Positions 47,934-60,100 of a stretch of DNA of 64,000 bases are shown here, piece after piece. The first letter of the stretch is position 1, and each line of letters starts with the position of its first letter. The position numbers were made by a program, and so were the translations under genes. A model generated the notes under the pieces. It made no database searches. It saw only the letters and a program-made list of their open reading frames with translations, and was not told where the DNA came from. The DNA comes from Helicoverpa zea (lineage: Eukaryota > Arthropoda > Insecta > Lepidoptera > Noctuidae): NCBI RefSeq assembly GCF_022581195.2, contig NC_061471.1:2542001-2606000 (forward strand). The letters are read 5' to 3'.

Positions 47934-50900
47934 TTACGCGTCGAAAAAAGATTTGGCTAGCAAACGCCTTGCTGTGCCTGCACTTGTGCAAAACAGATCT
48001 ATATTCAAATCTAGTGGTATTGCGTTAAAGCTCCGAGCTGCCCTTAGTAGAAAATTATTACGTCTGTAGTTTGTCGTTGCAAAAGGTGCCTGTAACAGTG
48101 GCCGCTGACGGAGTCCACCCATGTTTGTTTTTAACGATAAGTTCGCTAAAAGTTCAGGACAATCAACTGTACTATTAGCGATATTCAATAACATACATAT
48201 GTCATTAATATAACGTCTAGTTTCCAGCGGAAGAAAATGATACCTTTTACAGCGATGTGTGTAATTTTCAGACCATTGTTTTGCCTTGAAGTCCAGATAT
48301 CGTAAGAATTTCTTTTGGATACCCTCAATACGAGACGTGTAGATCCCGTATTGAGGGTTCCAAACCTGTGAGGCATACTCCAGGTGGCTGCGTACAAAGG
48401 AACAGTATAAGATTTTAACAGGTTTAAGAGTACGGAAGTCTGCTGTGTTTCTAATTATGAATCCTAGCGCTTTCGCCGCTTTCTTTACAATAACGTCTAT
48501 ATGTTGATCAAATAAGAGCTTGCTATCTTGTATTACTCCTAAATCTCTTATGCTGCTAACTTTATTAATATTTTGATGCTAAAGTTTGAATGCCGCATTT
48601 ACTATTGTTTTTCGCCGAGAGAAGGTTATATGAAAACATTTGGGCACGTTAAGTTGTAACCTATTACGCTTACAGTATTCCTCAAACCGTTCAAGATCCG
48701 ATTGAAGGCATTTGACATCTTCTAGGTCTCGCACAACTTTATGTATTTTCATGTCATCTGCGTACATTAGGACATAGGAGTGTCTGAAGCAGAGTTTAAC
48801 GTCTGCAATGAATATTGTGAATAGAAGAGGTCCCAAAATGGATCCTTGTGGTACTCCTGAAGGTATAGCAACCCAATCTGAACTATAACCCCGAAGCACC
48901 ACGGCTTGAGTGCGATTTTCTATATAAGAAGTGAACCAGCGGTATAAACTACCGTGTATACCGGCTCTCATTAGCTTATCCAGAAGTACCCTGTGATCTA
49001 TGCGATCGAAGCACTTGCTAAAATCGGTATACATTACATCTACCTGTCCCTGCTGCTCCATGCCTTTAGTGATATATTCATGCGAAAGTATTAAGTTAGA
49101 TGTAGTAGACCGATTTCTGATGAAGCCGTGCTGCTCTTCACCAAAGGACAATGGGCACTTTGTATGGGATTTGGTACCCGCTCCAACAGCAACGTATTAT
49201 ATATCATTAGAAAGGTATTTACGTGAAGAATAATAAAAACTATGGAGCTTGCCTCAATTAGCTGTCCGATCCAAGAACGATAAAAATTGAATCGACATAG
49301 AAACAAATATGTCATCCATATATGCAAATTCATTAAGAGGCATTTATGCCGTCAGTGTAATAATTTTAAACTCAGTTAACAGACATCTTACATTGATTGA
49401 TACACTCTATTATAATCTAAAGGTTGTAATAGTCTATGGAGTCATACTACGGAAACACAATCGTCATCTGATTTGACAAAAGTTCAAAACATTTCTATTC
49501 ATCTTTTTTTAAGAAGAAATTCACCATTATCTCAGCACCTCTTGAGGAGCAAGATTGAGTCGTAATATGGACTATGTAAACATCGTCTCCTGACTTTTTA
49601 ACCTCAATTGATTGTAAATACTGAAAGACTTTCATCAAATACATAAGCTGGTTCTGCGTGAACTGCAAAGGTTTGCACAGTCTTTTTTTAAATCAATCGG
49701 CAGGCAAACATTCTAAAAAGGCCAAATTCCTGTTTTTTTCTTACTTTACCAGTTTTTATTCAAAACAGTTGGATTTAAGAACTTCATCTACGTTGATGAT
49801 TTATGAACATTACACATTCTATTAGTCGATGTCACGGGAAATGGACAAGGATTTCGGACTAGTCGTCATAGTAAACATTTTTTGCCTTGCCAAGACCTAC
49901 GCAATGGTACTAGATTCAACACTGTTGGACAGGGTACCAAAACGCCCATCGTCCTTTGCATTTTAATGCAGTGTATACACTATTATGTACAATCCGCTCG
50001 AGCACTTTAGCAATCAAACATATTTTGGAAATAGGGCGATAGTTGGCAATGTCTGTCTTGTCTCCTTTTTAAAAAATTGGTGTTACAAAGGCTGACTTCC
50101 ATATATTAGGGACTATACCTTCCGCAAGCGATCGTTCGAATAGAATGCATATTGGGATGGTAATACTCTTTGCACAGTTTACAATAAAAATAGGAGCTAA
50201 CTGGTCAGGCCCGCCAGCCTTGGATAGGTCCAAGGACTTCAGTAGCCTATAAACTTCAGAATTACTTATTTCAACAGTGCTTATGCATGCTGAATCATCA
50301 TCTGTGGAGAAGTCAGAAGGATCCACGGGTGTTAGTGGGTCTGGTTCTTGATAAGTAGAGCAAAAAAACGTAGCGAATAAATTACTAATGCCTTCTCCAG
50401 TAGATGCCGTCTCATCACCATACCGCATTACGTTAGGAAAAATGTTGTTATTCTTTTTACTCTTAATGTAAGACCAAAAAGTCTTAGGGTTTTTAATAAT
50501 AGCTGACTCCATTCTGTCCATATATTTACTAAAGCAAGACCGTTCCAATTCGATTACTCGATTACGCAATATAGAGAAGGAATGATAGTCTGATATATTT
50601 CCATATGTCTTGTATCTGCGGTGATATTTATATTTTTCTTTAAGCATTTTGACCTACGCTGTGTTATACCAAGGAGGATGTGAACTTTGAGCTATAGTTT
50701 TAATAGGAATATATTTATCTCTAAGTTCATATAATTTGTTATAAAAAGTTGACACAGCCTCGTTTAATGGTTTTGTCAGTAATAACTCATCCCATTTTAC
50801 TTGATCCAGGTCATCTATGATAGCTTCGTAATTACCCTTTGAATATATAAACTTGGTTGTTTTTTTCTCCACCAGTTTATGAATTTCTACAAAATTTGCA

Positions 50901-51631
50901 TTAATAATTAACGGCTTATGATGTAGGTCTACGGGTAGCGCCAGTGGATTAATACATTCTGCGACGCCAACGGAATCATTAGAAAATACTAAGTCCAATA
51001 ACCTATTGTTGACATTTTTTATATTATTGTATTGATAAAGGTTAGCTAATATGACGGTATCAAAGAAGTCTTTTATTTGCTGAGAGGAAATATTAATGGG
51101 GGTTAGATCTAAACTATTTGTACTTACATTTATCCAGTCCACATAGCTGCCAAAATTGAAATCACCCACTATTATAAATTTATCCTTCGGGTTTGATAAC
51201 ACTACGTGATTAAGGGTATTTGTGAAATTATTTAACTGTATATTATATGTGTTACCACGGTTTTCGTTACAAAGGTAAACAGTGCAAATATGAAGGTAAT
51301 AAGTCACCGAGGGTCTTGACCTTTTAAGAATCAATGAAATCCAAAGGTCCTCAGCAGAACTACGCCAGTCGGGTCTCTCAACAGCTGTAAGGTCACTTCT
51401 TACGGCAATTAAAACACCACCACCCCTACTTTGTACAGTACGGGAATAGTCACGGTCTCGACGCCACACTAAATACCTATTATCAAACATTTCACTATCA
51501 CAAATATCATCCGAAAGCCATGTTTCTGTGAGAACAATAATGTCATAGTTATTAATACTAACATTACGAAGAAGACTGTTCGTTTTTGTACGCAGACCAC
51601 GGACATTTTGATAGTAAATATTAACGGACAT
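47934..51631 (-). pseudogene. LINE ORF2: endonuclease and reverse transcriptase, broken
   Basis: Apurinic-type endonuclease at the N-terminus (YYQNVRGLRTK, LTETWLSD with the catalytic Glu, VGDFNFG, LDLVFSND, DLHHKPL), then reverse transcriptase (IANYRPIS, YTDFSKCFDRI, SGVPQGSILGPLLF, YADDMKI) and a C-terminal domain ending LLAKSFFDA. The frame is continuous in phase but carries three stop codons: at 50654-50656 after the endonuclease, at 50069-50071 just before the KGDKTDIANYRP block, and at 48579-48581 after the palm. A DNA insertion at 49142-49958 splits the RT between IVHN and EEQHGF. Few point lesions in so long a frame suggest moderate age. Confidence 0.85.
49142..49958. mobile_element. 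817-bp insertion with imperfect inverted termini in LINE RT
   Basis: Left end caaaggacaatgggcacttt and right end the inverse of caaaggacgatgggcgtttt. Similarity continues through tttggtaccc and ctccaacag about 45 bp in. LINE coding resumes on both sides, so the block is an insertion. No transposase frame and no certain target duplication; superfamily undetermined. Confidence 0.65.
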
Positions 51632-52061
51632 ATCGGAGTCTCACAATAACCATATTATTCAACATAATACTAGAAATAATCGAAATTATATTCTTTAATA
51701 TACAATTATAAATAAATAAATAAGTCGGTAGGAGCACAAGTAGTCAGGCACAACCAGACACAGTGTATGGCGCAATATAAGTGTGTAAATATTTGGTCAC
51801 CAATGGAGACAGAAGACAACCGGTATCCAAGCGCTAGCAATGTTAAGTGATTAGTAATAAGCCACATAATGATGTATTGAAAATAAAGCTCAAATTTTAT
51901 GTACTTAAGGTCATTAACAAGTTGTAACACAATACTAACGACTAAAATATTTTTATAAAGCTTATTTGAACACAATGAGCATGGACACATGAGTATCAGG
52001 AAAACGCAAGCTGGACTCAGTGATCTACGGCTCTCAAACTGAGGAGTATTATTTAAGTAAA

Positions 52062-53012
52062 TTACACTATTTTTGTTAAATCCTTTTCTGATTTTATAAT
52101 AATAACTGGACTTGTCTCCGTTTTTCGTGCATGTATTTTCGCGTGTTTTATCCACACATATTGAAAATTTGCTGCAGCAGCCGACTTCTTGGTTTGGGAC
52201 AGTAACAATTTATTTTTAATGGTAAGATGGTCGTTAATGTATACCTTTTGATTACCGGATAATCCAAAGACACTGTTTGTCAAAGGAGACGTTTTGGCCT
52301 CCAGTCTAGCGGCGGCAATGAAGTCCTCCTTTACGTATCGGTTACAGAAACAAACTATTATTGGTTTAGTACGGTCCTTCTCGCGTGTTGGTACTCTTGA
52401 TACAAAATTTATTTGGGTTTTTGAGATTGGGTAGTTAATTTTTGAGCCAATTTTTACGACTATCTCCAACAGATTTTCATTGTTTTGCTGCGTTATTCCT
52501 TTTATTTCTATATTATTCATTCGTGACCACTGGTCTCTGTCCTCGGATTCGTCCTCCAGTTTCATCAAACGTTCTTGAAGCTTCTCCACGTCTTCTTTTA
52601 TACACTCCACCTTAACAACACGTTGCTCCATTACCCTTAACTTATCTTCTAGTTTATTTATAATCTCATCAAATTGCTTACTAAGTGATGATTTTAAATC
52701 AGCGAATTCCTTCCTCATTGTTGAGACTTCGTCCTTTAGACTCTCCAACGGAGTCAGCTTTTCAGACAGCGCTCGTATTTCCAGTAATACTGCTGATTCT
52801 GCGATTGGTGATTTTGGTGCAGGCGATACTGGTTGATGGGACGTGCCGGATAGCCTACATTTGTTGCAACGCCAGGTAAGCTTTCTGTCCCCCAATTTCC
52901 GATAACCAGCTTCAGTAATTCCCGCGCATTGAAAGTGCATTGTCATACAGCATACAGTGCAGTATACTCCATCCGACATCCGTTCACTACAGGTATCGCA
53001 AATTTTATCCAT
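52062..53012 (-). CDS. LINE ORF1: PHD-finger, coiled-coil nucleic-acid-binding protein
   Basis: Intact 316-aa frame; the first ATG is 53012 (MDKICDTC), the longer frame beginning at a TTG. An N-terminal PHD-type zinc finger is visible as C5-x2-C8, C18-x2-C21, H26-x2-C29, C49-x2-C52. A Ser/Pro linker follows, then a coiled coil with heptad Leu/Lys/Glu about residues 75-155 (ALSEKLTPLESLKDEV, LQERLMKLEDESEDR), then an RRM-like / transposase-22-type region (NNIEIKGI, VSRVPTREKDRTKPIIVCF). This architecture is typical of ORF1 in CR1-clade LINEs, where it packages the element RNA. It is a retrotransposon protein, not a host gene, and is still open although ORF2 is dead. Confidence 0.85.
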   Translation of the reverse strand: MDKICDTCSERMSDGVYCTVCCMTMHFQCAGITEAGYRKLGDRKLTWRCNKCRLSGTSHQPVSPAPKSPIAESAVLLEIRALSEKLTPLESLKDEVSTMRKEFADLKSSLSKQFDEIINKLEDKLRVMEQRVVKVECIKEDVEKLQERLMKLEDESEDRDQWSRMNNIEIKGITQQNNENLLEIVVKIGSKINYPISKTQINFVSRVPTREKDRTKPIIVCFCNRYVKEDFIAAARLEAKTSPLTNSVFGLSGNQKVYINDHLTIKNKLLLSQTKKSAAAANFQYVWIKHAKIHARKTETSPVIIIKSEKDLTKIV

Positions 53013-53103
53013 CACCAAGAACTTTGAGAAACAGTGGTTCGAGAACTCCCGACAGAACGGACTTGAGTAGGTAATACGCGACCGCAGGGTACGAGTCTTG
53101 GGT

Positions 53104-53515
53104 CATTCATCCTCCGAGCCTTTTCCCAAACTATGTTGGGGTCGGCTTCCAGTCTAACCGGATTCAGCTGAGTACCAGTGCTTTACAAGAAGCGACTGCC
53201 TATCTGACCTCCTCAACCCAGTTACCCGGGCAACCCGATACCCCTTGGTTAGACTGGTGTCAGACTTACTGGCTTCTGACTACCCGTAACGACTGCCAAG
53301 GATGTTCAATGACAGCCGGGACCTACAGTTTAACGTGCCATCCGAAACACAGTCATTAGTGTCTAAGATATACTTAGAAAGTACATACAAACTTAGAAAA
53401 GTTGCATTGGTACTTGCCTGACCTGGAATCGAACCCGCGCCCTCATACTCGAGAGGTTGGTTCTTTGCCCACTAGGCCACCACGACTTTTCTCTCTTTTT
53501 TTCTTTTCTTTTTTT
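53104..53515 (-). mobile_element. Full-length SINE with 28-nt purine-rich leader
   Basis: Inverse copy of the 9115 SINE, including the whole tRNA head (inverse of box A near 53470-53480). Target duplication cgagtcttgggt at 53092-53103 and 53516-53527. Between the head and the right-hand duplication are 28 nt of pure T/C on the plus strand (53488-53515), i.e. A/G upstream of the SINE 5' end, which other copies lack. Confidence 0.88.
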
Positions 53516-53527
53516 CGAGTCTTGGGT

Positions 53528-55712
53528 ATTGTGTATATAATAAAAAAAAAAAAATAATCGACCTCTTAGATGCAGTGCGAATTAGGTAGAAACTATTGTG
53601 CCGTCTTCGTTACTTAGTCTTTGGTGTGTGCGCACGCGTACGTCACCGAACGTAACCGCGCGCAGATATAACACTTATGCGCGGCGCGTAACCGCGACAG
53701 TAGCTTGCACTATGCGTATAATGTCCAGTCACACACCCACCGAATGACTTCGCAAAGTTCGATGTTTTAAACGGTTCACACCAAAAAAATGTTCACTAAC
53801 ACACTTTTTAACACTGTTTTTATAGAATTACACTTTAAGTTGAGTATTCAATCACTTGAAACAATTTTATTTGCGATTAGCGTCCAAATTGTTAATATTT
53901 TATATTTTAGCAAAGAGCAAAAAATTTATCGACTACTCGTTGGGACTGCCATAGAGTAAACTGCTATACCTGCAGACATTACGGTAATCAACTCCTCAAT
54001 ACGATACAGTACTTCTGAAATCAGTTCCCAAAAAATATACCTCTCAAAATGAACTTTAACACGTTGTCATAAGAACGCTAATAAGTAACTTGGTGTTAAA
54101 GAACTACAGGTGAATGTTTGCTATCAATTGGTTAAGGTGTGCTCATACTTACGCAATTGAGATAGAATAGATTGTTTTGAATAAATTAGGCAATTTAACT
54201 GTAGACGTTTCCTGATTTTCTTTCTTCTTTCTAAATAAAAGTACTTTTGCTGCACCTATGAAACCATGAGTATTTCATCGGTGCATTATACTTAATAGTT
54301 GCATTACTTAAGACCTTTAATTTAGTGTCCTAAAACAGCCATAGTAACTCTTTGTACTGTACACAAAACACAAGATCCAAATTCGTTACTGTTAGACAGA
54401 CATAAGCATCTTCACCTTTTCACCAGAGCACTGTGAGTTGAAACTGTGATAAAATCTTTCAGGTTTTAAGCAACGGAGGGAAAAAATGGCCACCCAATAG
54501 CATTTCCCCTCACAAAACAAAAGCAAGTTGATAAAACAAATGAGCTTCACAATCAACCTATAGAACACATTGCCTAAATCCTACGATTATGCTCACAAAC
54601 CGCTCCCCACAGTTTAGAGATAAGAAATTTACATATCGACAAAACCGGGTCTGCAAGCCCCTTTACCAATCGCTTCGGTGGTTGCAAAAACTGCTATAAA
54701 ACTCAACGAGCTCCTAACTCCTCAACTTTGAGAGTAATAAAGTTCAACCAGAACTGTTTGAAGCCAAGAATTTACTCAGATTATGTTGGCTGAGGTCCTT
54801 TAATCGAAAAATTGAGTTTTGGGAAAATAAATTGGGTTTGTTTTTTGATTCTTTAGGATGTTGGATAAAATATTCAAAATTCTGGAATATATTTTCACAC
54901 GGATTTACACATTTAACCAGTTTAAAATAACCGAATTGCATGACAACTTAGTGTTTAATCAAATAAAATAACTATTTTAAATAAAGGCTATGTATGTAAT
55001 AAATATAAATGTATAAACAAATCAATTACATTTTAAACCTAATAACCCTGAATATTTTTCAGCAAACTTTTTTATCTTGTAACAGCGCCCTCTATTATTT
55101 GTAGAAAGAACTAAAATTGCTTCAGTAGGTCCCGTTTTATCAGAGTGCTACACCTGTAGCTCTTATCTTAACAACAGAGTCACCTTCTTTAGTAGTTATA
55201 ATAACTTCGGATAGATGGTAGTACCTGTTCCTATGGTAAGTACATTTCTTGAAATAAAAAACGAGAAAATTTATGAAATTTGTACCTTTACACTCCTATA
55301 ATTAACACGGACTAATATTACACAAAGAGTAAGGAAAGAATAACGATACCTTTTCATGGGTTTAAACTTGAATGAACTTTACTCCGTGTTTATTAATAAA
55401 AGGTGTTTAGTGCATAAGCTTACTACCTTAAAAAGATTGATGCCTACAAAACATTTCGGCCAAGTAGTCTGTACGACAATTGAAATGCTTTTTGCACTGG
55501 CGAGTTTTCCGTTCGGTTCGTACTTGGTGCGTTCGTTGGTACGAAAAAGTTGTTGCTATGATAACGAAGTAAAAACAAGGACCAAGTATTGTTCTAAAGC
55601 CTTAACACTTTGGAATCTTAAGAATAACCTGCTTTATATTATGAAAAGAAAAAATACATCCTTCAAACAAAATAATGTTTATTCTTAAACTTAAAATAAA
55701 TTATTATAGATA
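53528..55712. other. LINE leader remnant and unassigned sequence
   Basis: Bases 53570-53716 are CpG-rich and may be the LINE 5' untranslated region. From 53717 to 55712 I see only AT-rich DNA; the frame at 55356-55688 has no recognisable motif. Confidence 0.35.
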
Positions 55713-56561
55713 GTTCAACTCAGATTTGCGCGCGGCCCTATGTGTGCGTCGGCTTGTAAATATACAACTTTCGTTCGTGTGACAGTGACGTCGTCCGAGC
55801 ATGACGTGTTCTTATCGCTTTTTGTTATGGGTACAGTCGTTTACGAAAATGTCTAGTTCTTCACGGAGAAAATGTTTAAGGAGTCAGGTAGCGTTTCAAA
55901 AAATGAAACAACATTCAAAGCTTTTTATTATTACATTTTACAGTTTTTCATTATTTTCTCATAAGTTTTTTCAAATTGACGTTGACAGTATCTAAGAAAT
56001 AAATGAGGTGAAATATCTAAGATGAATTAAATACTCCATACATATTTTCTAGATCTTGGGGTACGCGGACAATAAATAAAAGTGTGGACTAAGAATGTAA
56101 AAAGACGTATAATCTAGTATAATAATGTAAACAAAATGTGTGGGGAATTTTAAAAAATAATATTGCTTCGCATAATGTCGACCAAAATAAGACGGAAATA
56201 ATGAAACTCATAAATGAACGTTTAAGTCATATTGATGAAGGGATGTTGGGTAATACTTGTCGACATGTACAAAAGAAAAAAGAAAAATACTATAGACATT
56301 TTGACATGGAGTCAAAATTTATAATTTACCTCGGTGAGAGTAGCGAATCCGAAAATTCATCATTTGATTTTTCAAGTAGCGATTCAGAATCATTATAAAT
56401 AAATAAACATTAAATTACGTAATAACTGCTTTTCTTTAAACAGCCGTAACCCCTAAATAACTGTATTTGTACCCGACTGTACCTCTTGTCACGCACACAA
56501 AGTCACTGTGTATGTACAAGGGTTACCCACACATAAGGCCGCGTGCAAGACTGAGTTGAAC
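55713..56561 (+). mobile_element. Tc1/IS630-like transposon remnant (849 bp)
   Basis: Inverted termini: left gttcaactcagatttgcgcg then cggccctatgtgtg; right the inverse of gttcaactcagtcttgcacg then cggccttatgtgtg. Encloses a transposase C-terminus (56138-56398). Its length is about half that of a full element, so it has lost internal transposase sequence. A TA adjoins or nearly adjoins each end. Confidence 0.75.
56138..56398 (+). pseudogene. C-terminal fragment of a DDE transposase
   Basis: 86 codons: WGILKNNIASHNVDQNKTEI, MKLINERL, TCRHVQKKKEKYYRHFDMES, and an acidic Ser-rich end. The pattern W-x2-(I/L)K-x3-A-x-HN ... C-x-HV-x3-E/K-x-Y is the usual C-terminus of Tc1/IS630-type (DDE_3) transposases. 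The catalytic DDE residues are absent, so it cannot be active. Lies inside the inverted termini above, which supports the call. Confidence 0.7.
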
Positions 56562-56732
56562 TTACTATACATTTATATTTTACTCCAGTACCTACGCCAG
56601 TAAATGTACAACGTGAAAAAGTTCACTTTTTAAATAAGTACCAGACCAAGAAAACTATACCCATCTTTTTAAATTTTCTCCTGTTGAACAGGGAAAAGTC
56701 CGTATATATTTCAAATAAATCCGCGTTCCATT

Positions 56733-56862
56733 AAGGTACGTTTTGGAAGCGAGCCGCCGACTGCAAACTGCTGACCGCTTACAAATACATACAAATCAGT
56801 GGTGCAACTGGGGCACGTGCGGTCGGCAGTTGCAGAAGACAACTCGCTTCCAAAACGCACCT
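56733..56862. mobile_element. Small hairpin MITE (about 130 bp)
   Basis: The left arm aaggtacgttttggaagcga, then gccgccgactgc, is the imperfect inverse of the right arm ending ctcgcttccaaaacgcacct. The arms cover about two thirds of the element. No target duplication is clear. Confidence 0.7.
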
Positions 56863-57010
56863 TCATCAAAAGAATATCACATTTTTTTATCGGCTTATTC
56901 CAAAATCAAAACAACATCTGTCATATTATTGGCCAAGTTCGCCGACATATAAACGTAAGTTTTCTTAAAACAACTGGCAACTATGAATTTTTTCGTTCCG
57001 TTTTCAAAGT

Positions 57011-57103
57011 CATCATCATCTCCCGAGCCTTTTCCCAACTACGTTGGGGTCGGCTTCCAGTCTAACCGGGTTCAGCTCTGATCTGACCTCCTCAACCCAG
57101 TCA
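57011..57103 (-). mobile_element. Short, internally deleted SINE
   Basis: Inverse 3' portion of the 9115 SINE (cgagccttttcccaactacg, cttccagtctaaccgg) with about 30 bp missing before atctgacctcctcaaccca, 5' truncated there. Target duplication gttccgttttcaaagt at 56995-57010 and 57104-57119. Lies 80 bp downstream of the lipocalin stop. Confidence 0.85.
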
Positions 57104-57182
57104 GTTCCGTTTTCAAAGTAAACAGTTGTTTTAAGGGCAACGAATGTTTATGTTGTCGGGGACCTCGGGCCTATACGTCATA

Positions 57183-60100
57183 TTAGTAAAACCTTCTAAA
57201 GAGCGCAAGCGCAGCTGCAGACGTCATCACAAGGGTTGAAGTGTCAAGCTGATGTCCACTGTTAACCCTGCAAGTATCCTCTGTGTTGTTAAAGGTGAAA
57301 AACTGTGTGTCCTGTAGGCTGTAGTTTGCAATTGCCTTGTCGAGTTTTTCGGCGTCTGTGTCTTTCAGATGCGGCGTACGGGTTAGCTTCCATATTTCAT
57401 CTGGAAAGATAAGAATTACGGAATTAGAAAGTGGTTCGTTATTTATGTAAAATACCCATTTTATATAAGCTTTGTAAACATTTCATTTCAAATGCAAAAA
57501 AAAATGTCATGAACGATTAGAAATTGAGCCTTAAAGGTCTTCAAAGCGAAACATAGCAACACTGTTTTGCAGCAAATAATAAATAAAAATATAGTCGTAA
57601 TGAATCCGGATGCGCCTGTTTACAACGAGCCTTTAACAATGAAACTGATTAATTTATCTTTAATCAAATAAAAGGTTAATGTTTCCACAAACTTAATCTT
57701 TCGGCATCTTTTACTAGTGTACGCAGAAAGTAATCTAGAAGCACACCGCAGCCGATAGAACCGATCGATAAGATTCAAGATTCGATTATTTAATTAATCT
57801 ATCGATAATCTACAAAAAATTAACTAGATCATCACTATGCCATTAAAGACGGTATCGGAAATGAATCGGAGACTCTTTGGCAGACATACTTTTAATTAAA
57901 ATAATCAGTCGGCCAAATAAAAGCAATTATTTAGATAAAGAGGTAGCATGTTGGAATTGGTTTAGCAAAAAAGTTTTGATTGGATGTCTAACATGGATAG
58001 GGTTCATTGGATTTCCAGTGCCAGTGCAAAATACTAAACATTAGAGGTAAAAAAATGGGAAAGAATTATTAATGGCATTTTTTTGAGGCTAAAAGGTCCA
58101 AACGTTAGAATTCCGATCAAGAGTCATACATTATAGTTTTCTCAAAACAAAACGAATTTCTATCAAACACGCCGTTCCGCCTATTATTAAAACAATACCA
58201 AATACGCAAGTAATTCTTACCGGAACATTTATAAGACCACAAAAAACCAAAGATATTCTATGATCTAGCTACGGAACCTAACGTGCCATTCACACAAATA
58301 AGCGAAGTAATTGTCAGGCATTCGGATCGGTCAAGTTTCCAAGCGACCGATCGCGTCCTCCATCTGACCGGCAAATTACCATCACTACCGCTGACAAGCA
58401 AAAACTTAATGTAATTGACATTTCTCACTTTTGAGTTGCTTTGAGGATGGTTTTGCTGTAGTTTTCCCCATTTCTCAAGTTGGCCTTGGTGATTGACCGA
58501 TATTTAACACTAGAATGGATACTTGTAATAACTAAAAAATATGGATCTCAGGTCATGTTTATTCTATTGGTGTACAATAAAGAATATTCTATCTATCTAT
58601 TCTATATGTTGTCCAAAATATGTAGATGGATTAGAATTTGAATATCTACTTAAGTTCAAACGTTGTATTGCATCTCTTATAATTGTACCAACTACAATAA
58701 CAAGTCCTCGGGTGTTGCTGAGACTAGTAGCTGAATCTAGTACCCACTCAATTGCAATGAAAAATACTGTACACTCTGTGCCACTTCTAAGTCTAAGCAG
58801 GTATATAGTATTTTGCAATTCAGTCTTGTTTCGTGATGTTTAACCTGAACAAGCAATTACTTTATCAGACTTGACACAATCACCAGCTCTTTAGACTTGT
58901 GGTTGATGCTAGTTAAATAAACTGATTGTGGTAGGTCCAATTTACCCTATCATGATCTTCACTAATATGTAGGTACGGGACATTCAATACTTCAGCACTG
59001 CAAATTACGATGTACCATTAATCCATACTATATCCTCACAGCTGACACGACACTTAGCGTGCCTTGAATTAGCGTTAAGTAGTAACACGTGTAATTTATG
59101 CGTGCTAGCAAACAGTGCAACCGATGCGTGTAATCCAATTGTAGTGGTTACTGCTACAAATCATGGCAGACTTTATTGAGACCAGACAGGTATATTGTCT
59201 TCATGCAATAGTGTCTACCTATTTGAGCGACATTGAAAAGATGACATGAATAAGAAGAGAGTGTCAGTATGATGAGTGACAGGGAAGAATGGTAGCGGAA
59301 GACATATTACGCCGACCCAAAATAAAATTGGGAGCAGGGCAGGACGAAGAAGAAGATTTTACACATATTGATTCATTCAACTAAGATTCCACTGGAAAAA
59401 ACGAATACCGTTTTCGAAATTTCAAATGACTGTGTTAATAAATAACAATGTTTAGTTGTCACGGCAATAGTGTGCAATTTTTAATGACAATCTAAACATA
59501 GGTAGATTTCTCTAATCATTTACTTAAAAATGCCTATTTCTAAACTGCGGTTATCTTTATTTGGAACTAATCGCACAATTTATCAAATTCATATTTAGCT
59601 GAATCACTGTGAAGGTAATTTGCATTCCATATAGGTATTAGGTATAACATCAAAGATAACAACTACAAAGGTACTTCCCCTAACTAAAGGATATTAGCAC
59701 ATTTTGAAAATTTATAGACACAAACACATGCAAACACATACCTACAGACAGGATTCAAACAGAACTGGGGTTTATATTGAAATTTGTCAATGCTTCTATC
59801 GATACTAATATAAGAGAAACATTCTTTTGTTTGTTTGTACCCGATATGAAATCTTTTAATTACTTGTATATATAAATTAGTTTATTTTAAGGTCGTGTAA
59901 ATATGTACATATAATTCATTATTATATTAAATAAATGTCAACCTGTAATTTCTTTATAAGTTCTTATCTGCACAAAGCATGGTAGTGCTACTCTTACTAA
60001 CTAAAATAGTGTTTATTTTTAAGATGCAGGATCGTATTAACCTTCTCAACATAGCTAAGAGTTTAGTAACCTTTATATACCTACCTAAAATAAATTTAAC

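Larger units (their letters stand above)
47749..53091 (-). mobile_element. Near full-length CR1/jockey-type LINE, inactive
   Basis: Two-ORF non-LTR retrotransposon on the minus strand: ORF1 52062-53012, ORF2 47934-51631, and a short 3' untranslated region ending in (ATTT)n-type simple sequence near 47749-47785. It is interrupted by an 817-bp insertion (49142-49958), and a SINE sits in its presumed 5' untranslated region. Sequence up to about 53716, CpG-rich, may be the rest of the LINE leader. Target duplication not found. Confidence 0.85.

Noticed and set aside
55356..55688. 110-codon open frame next to the Tc1-like element
   Set aside because: Lies outside the inverted termini and shows no transposase or other motif.
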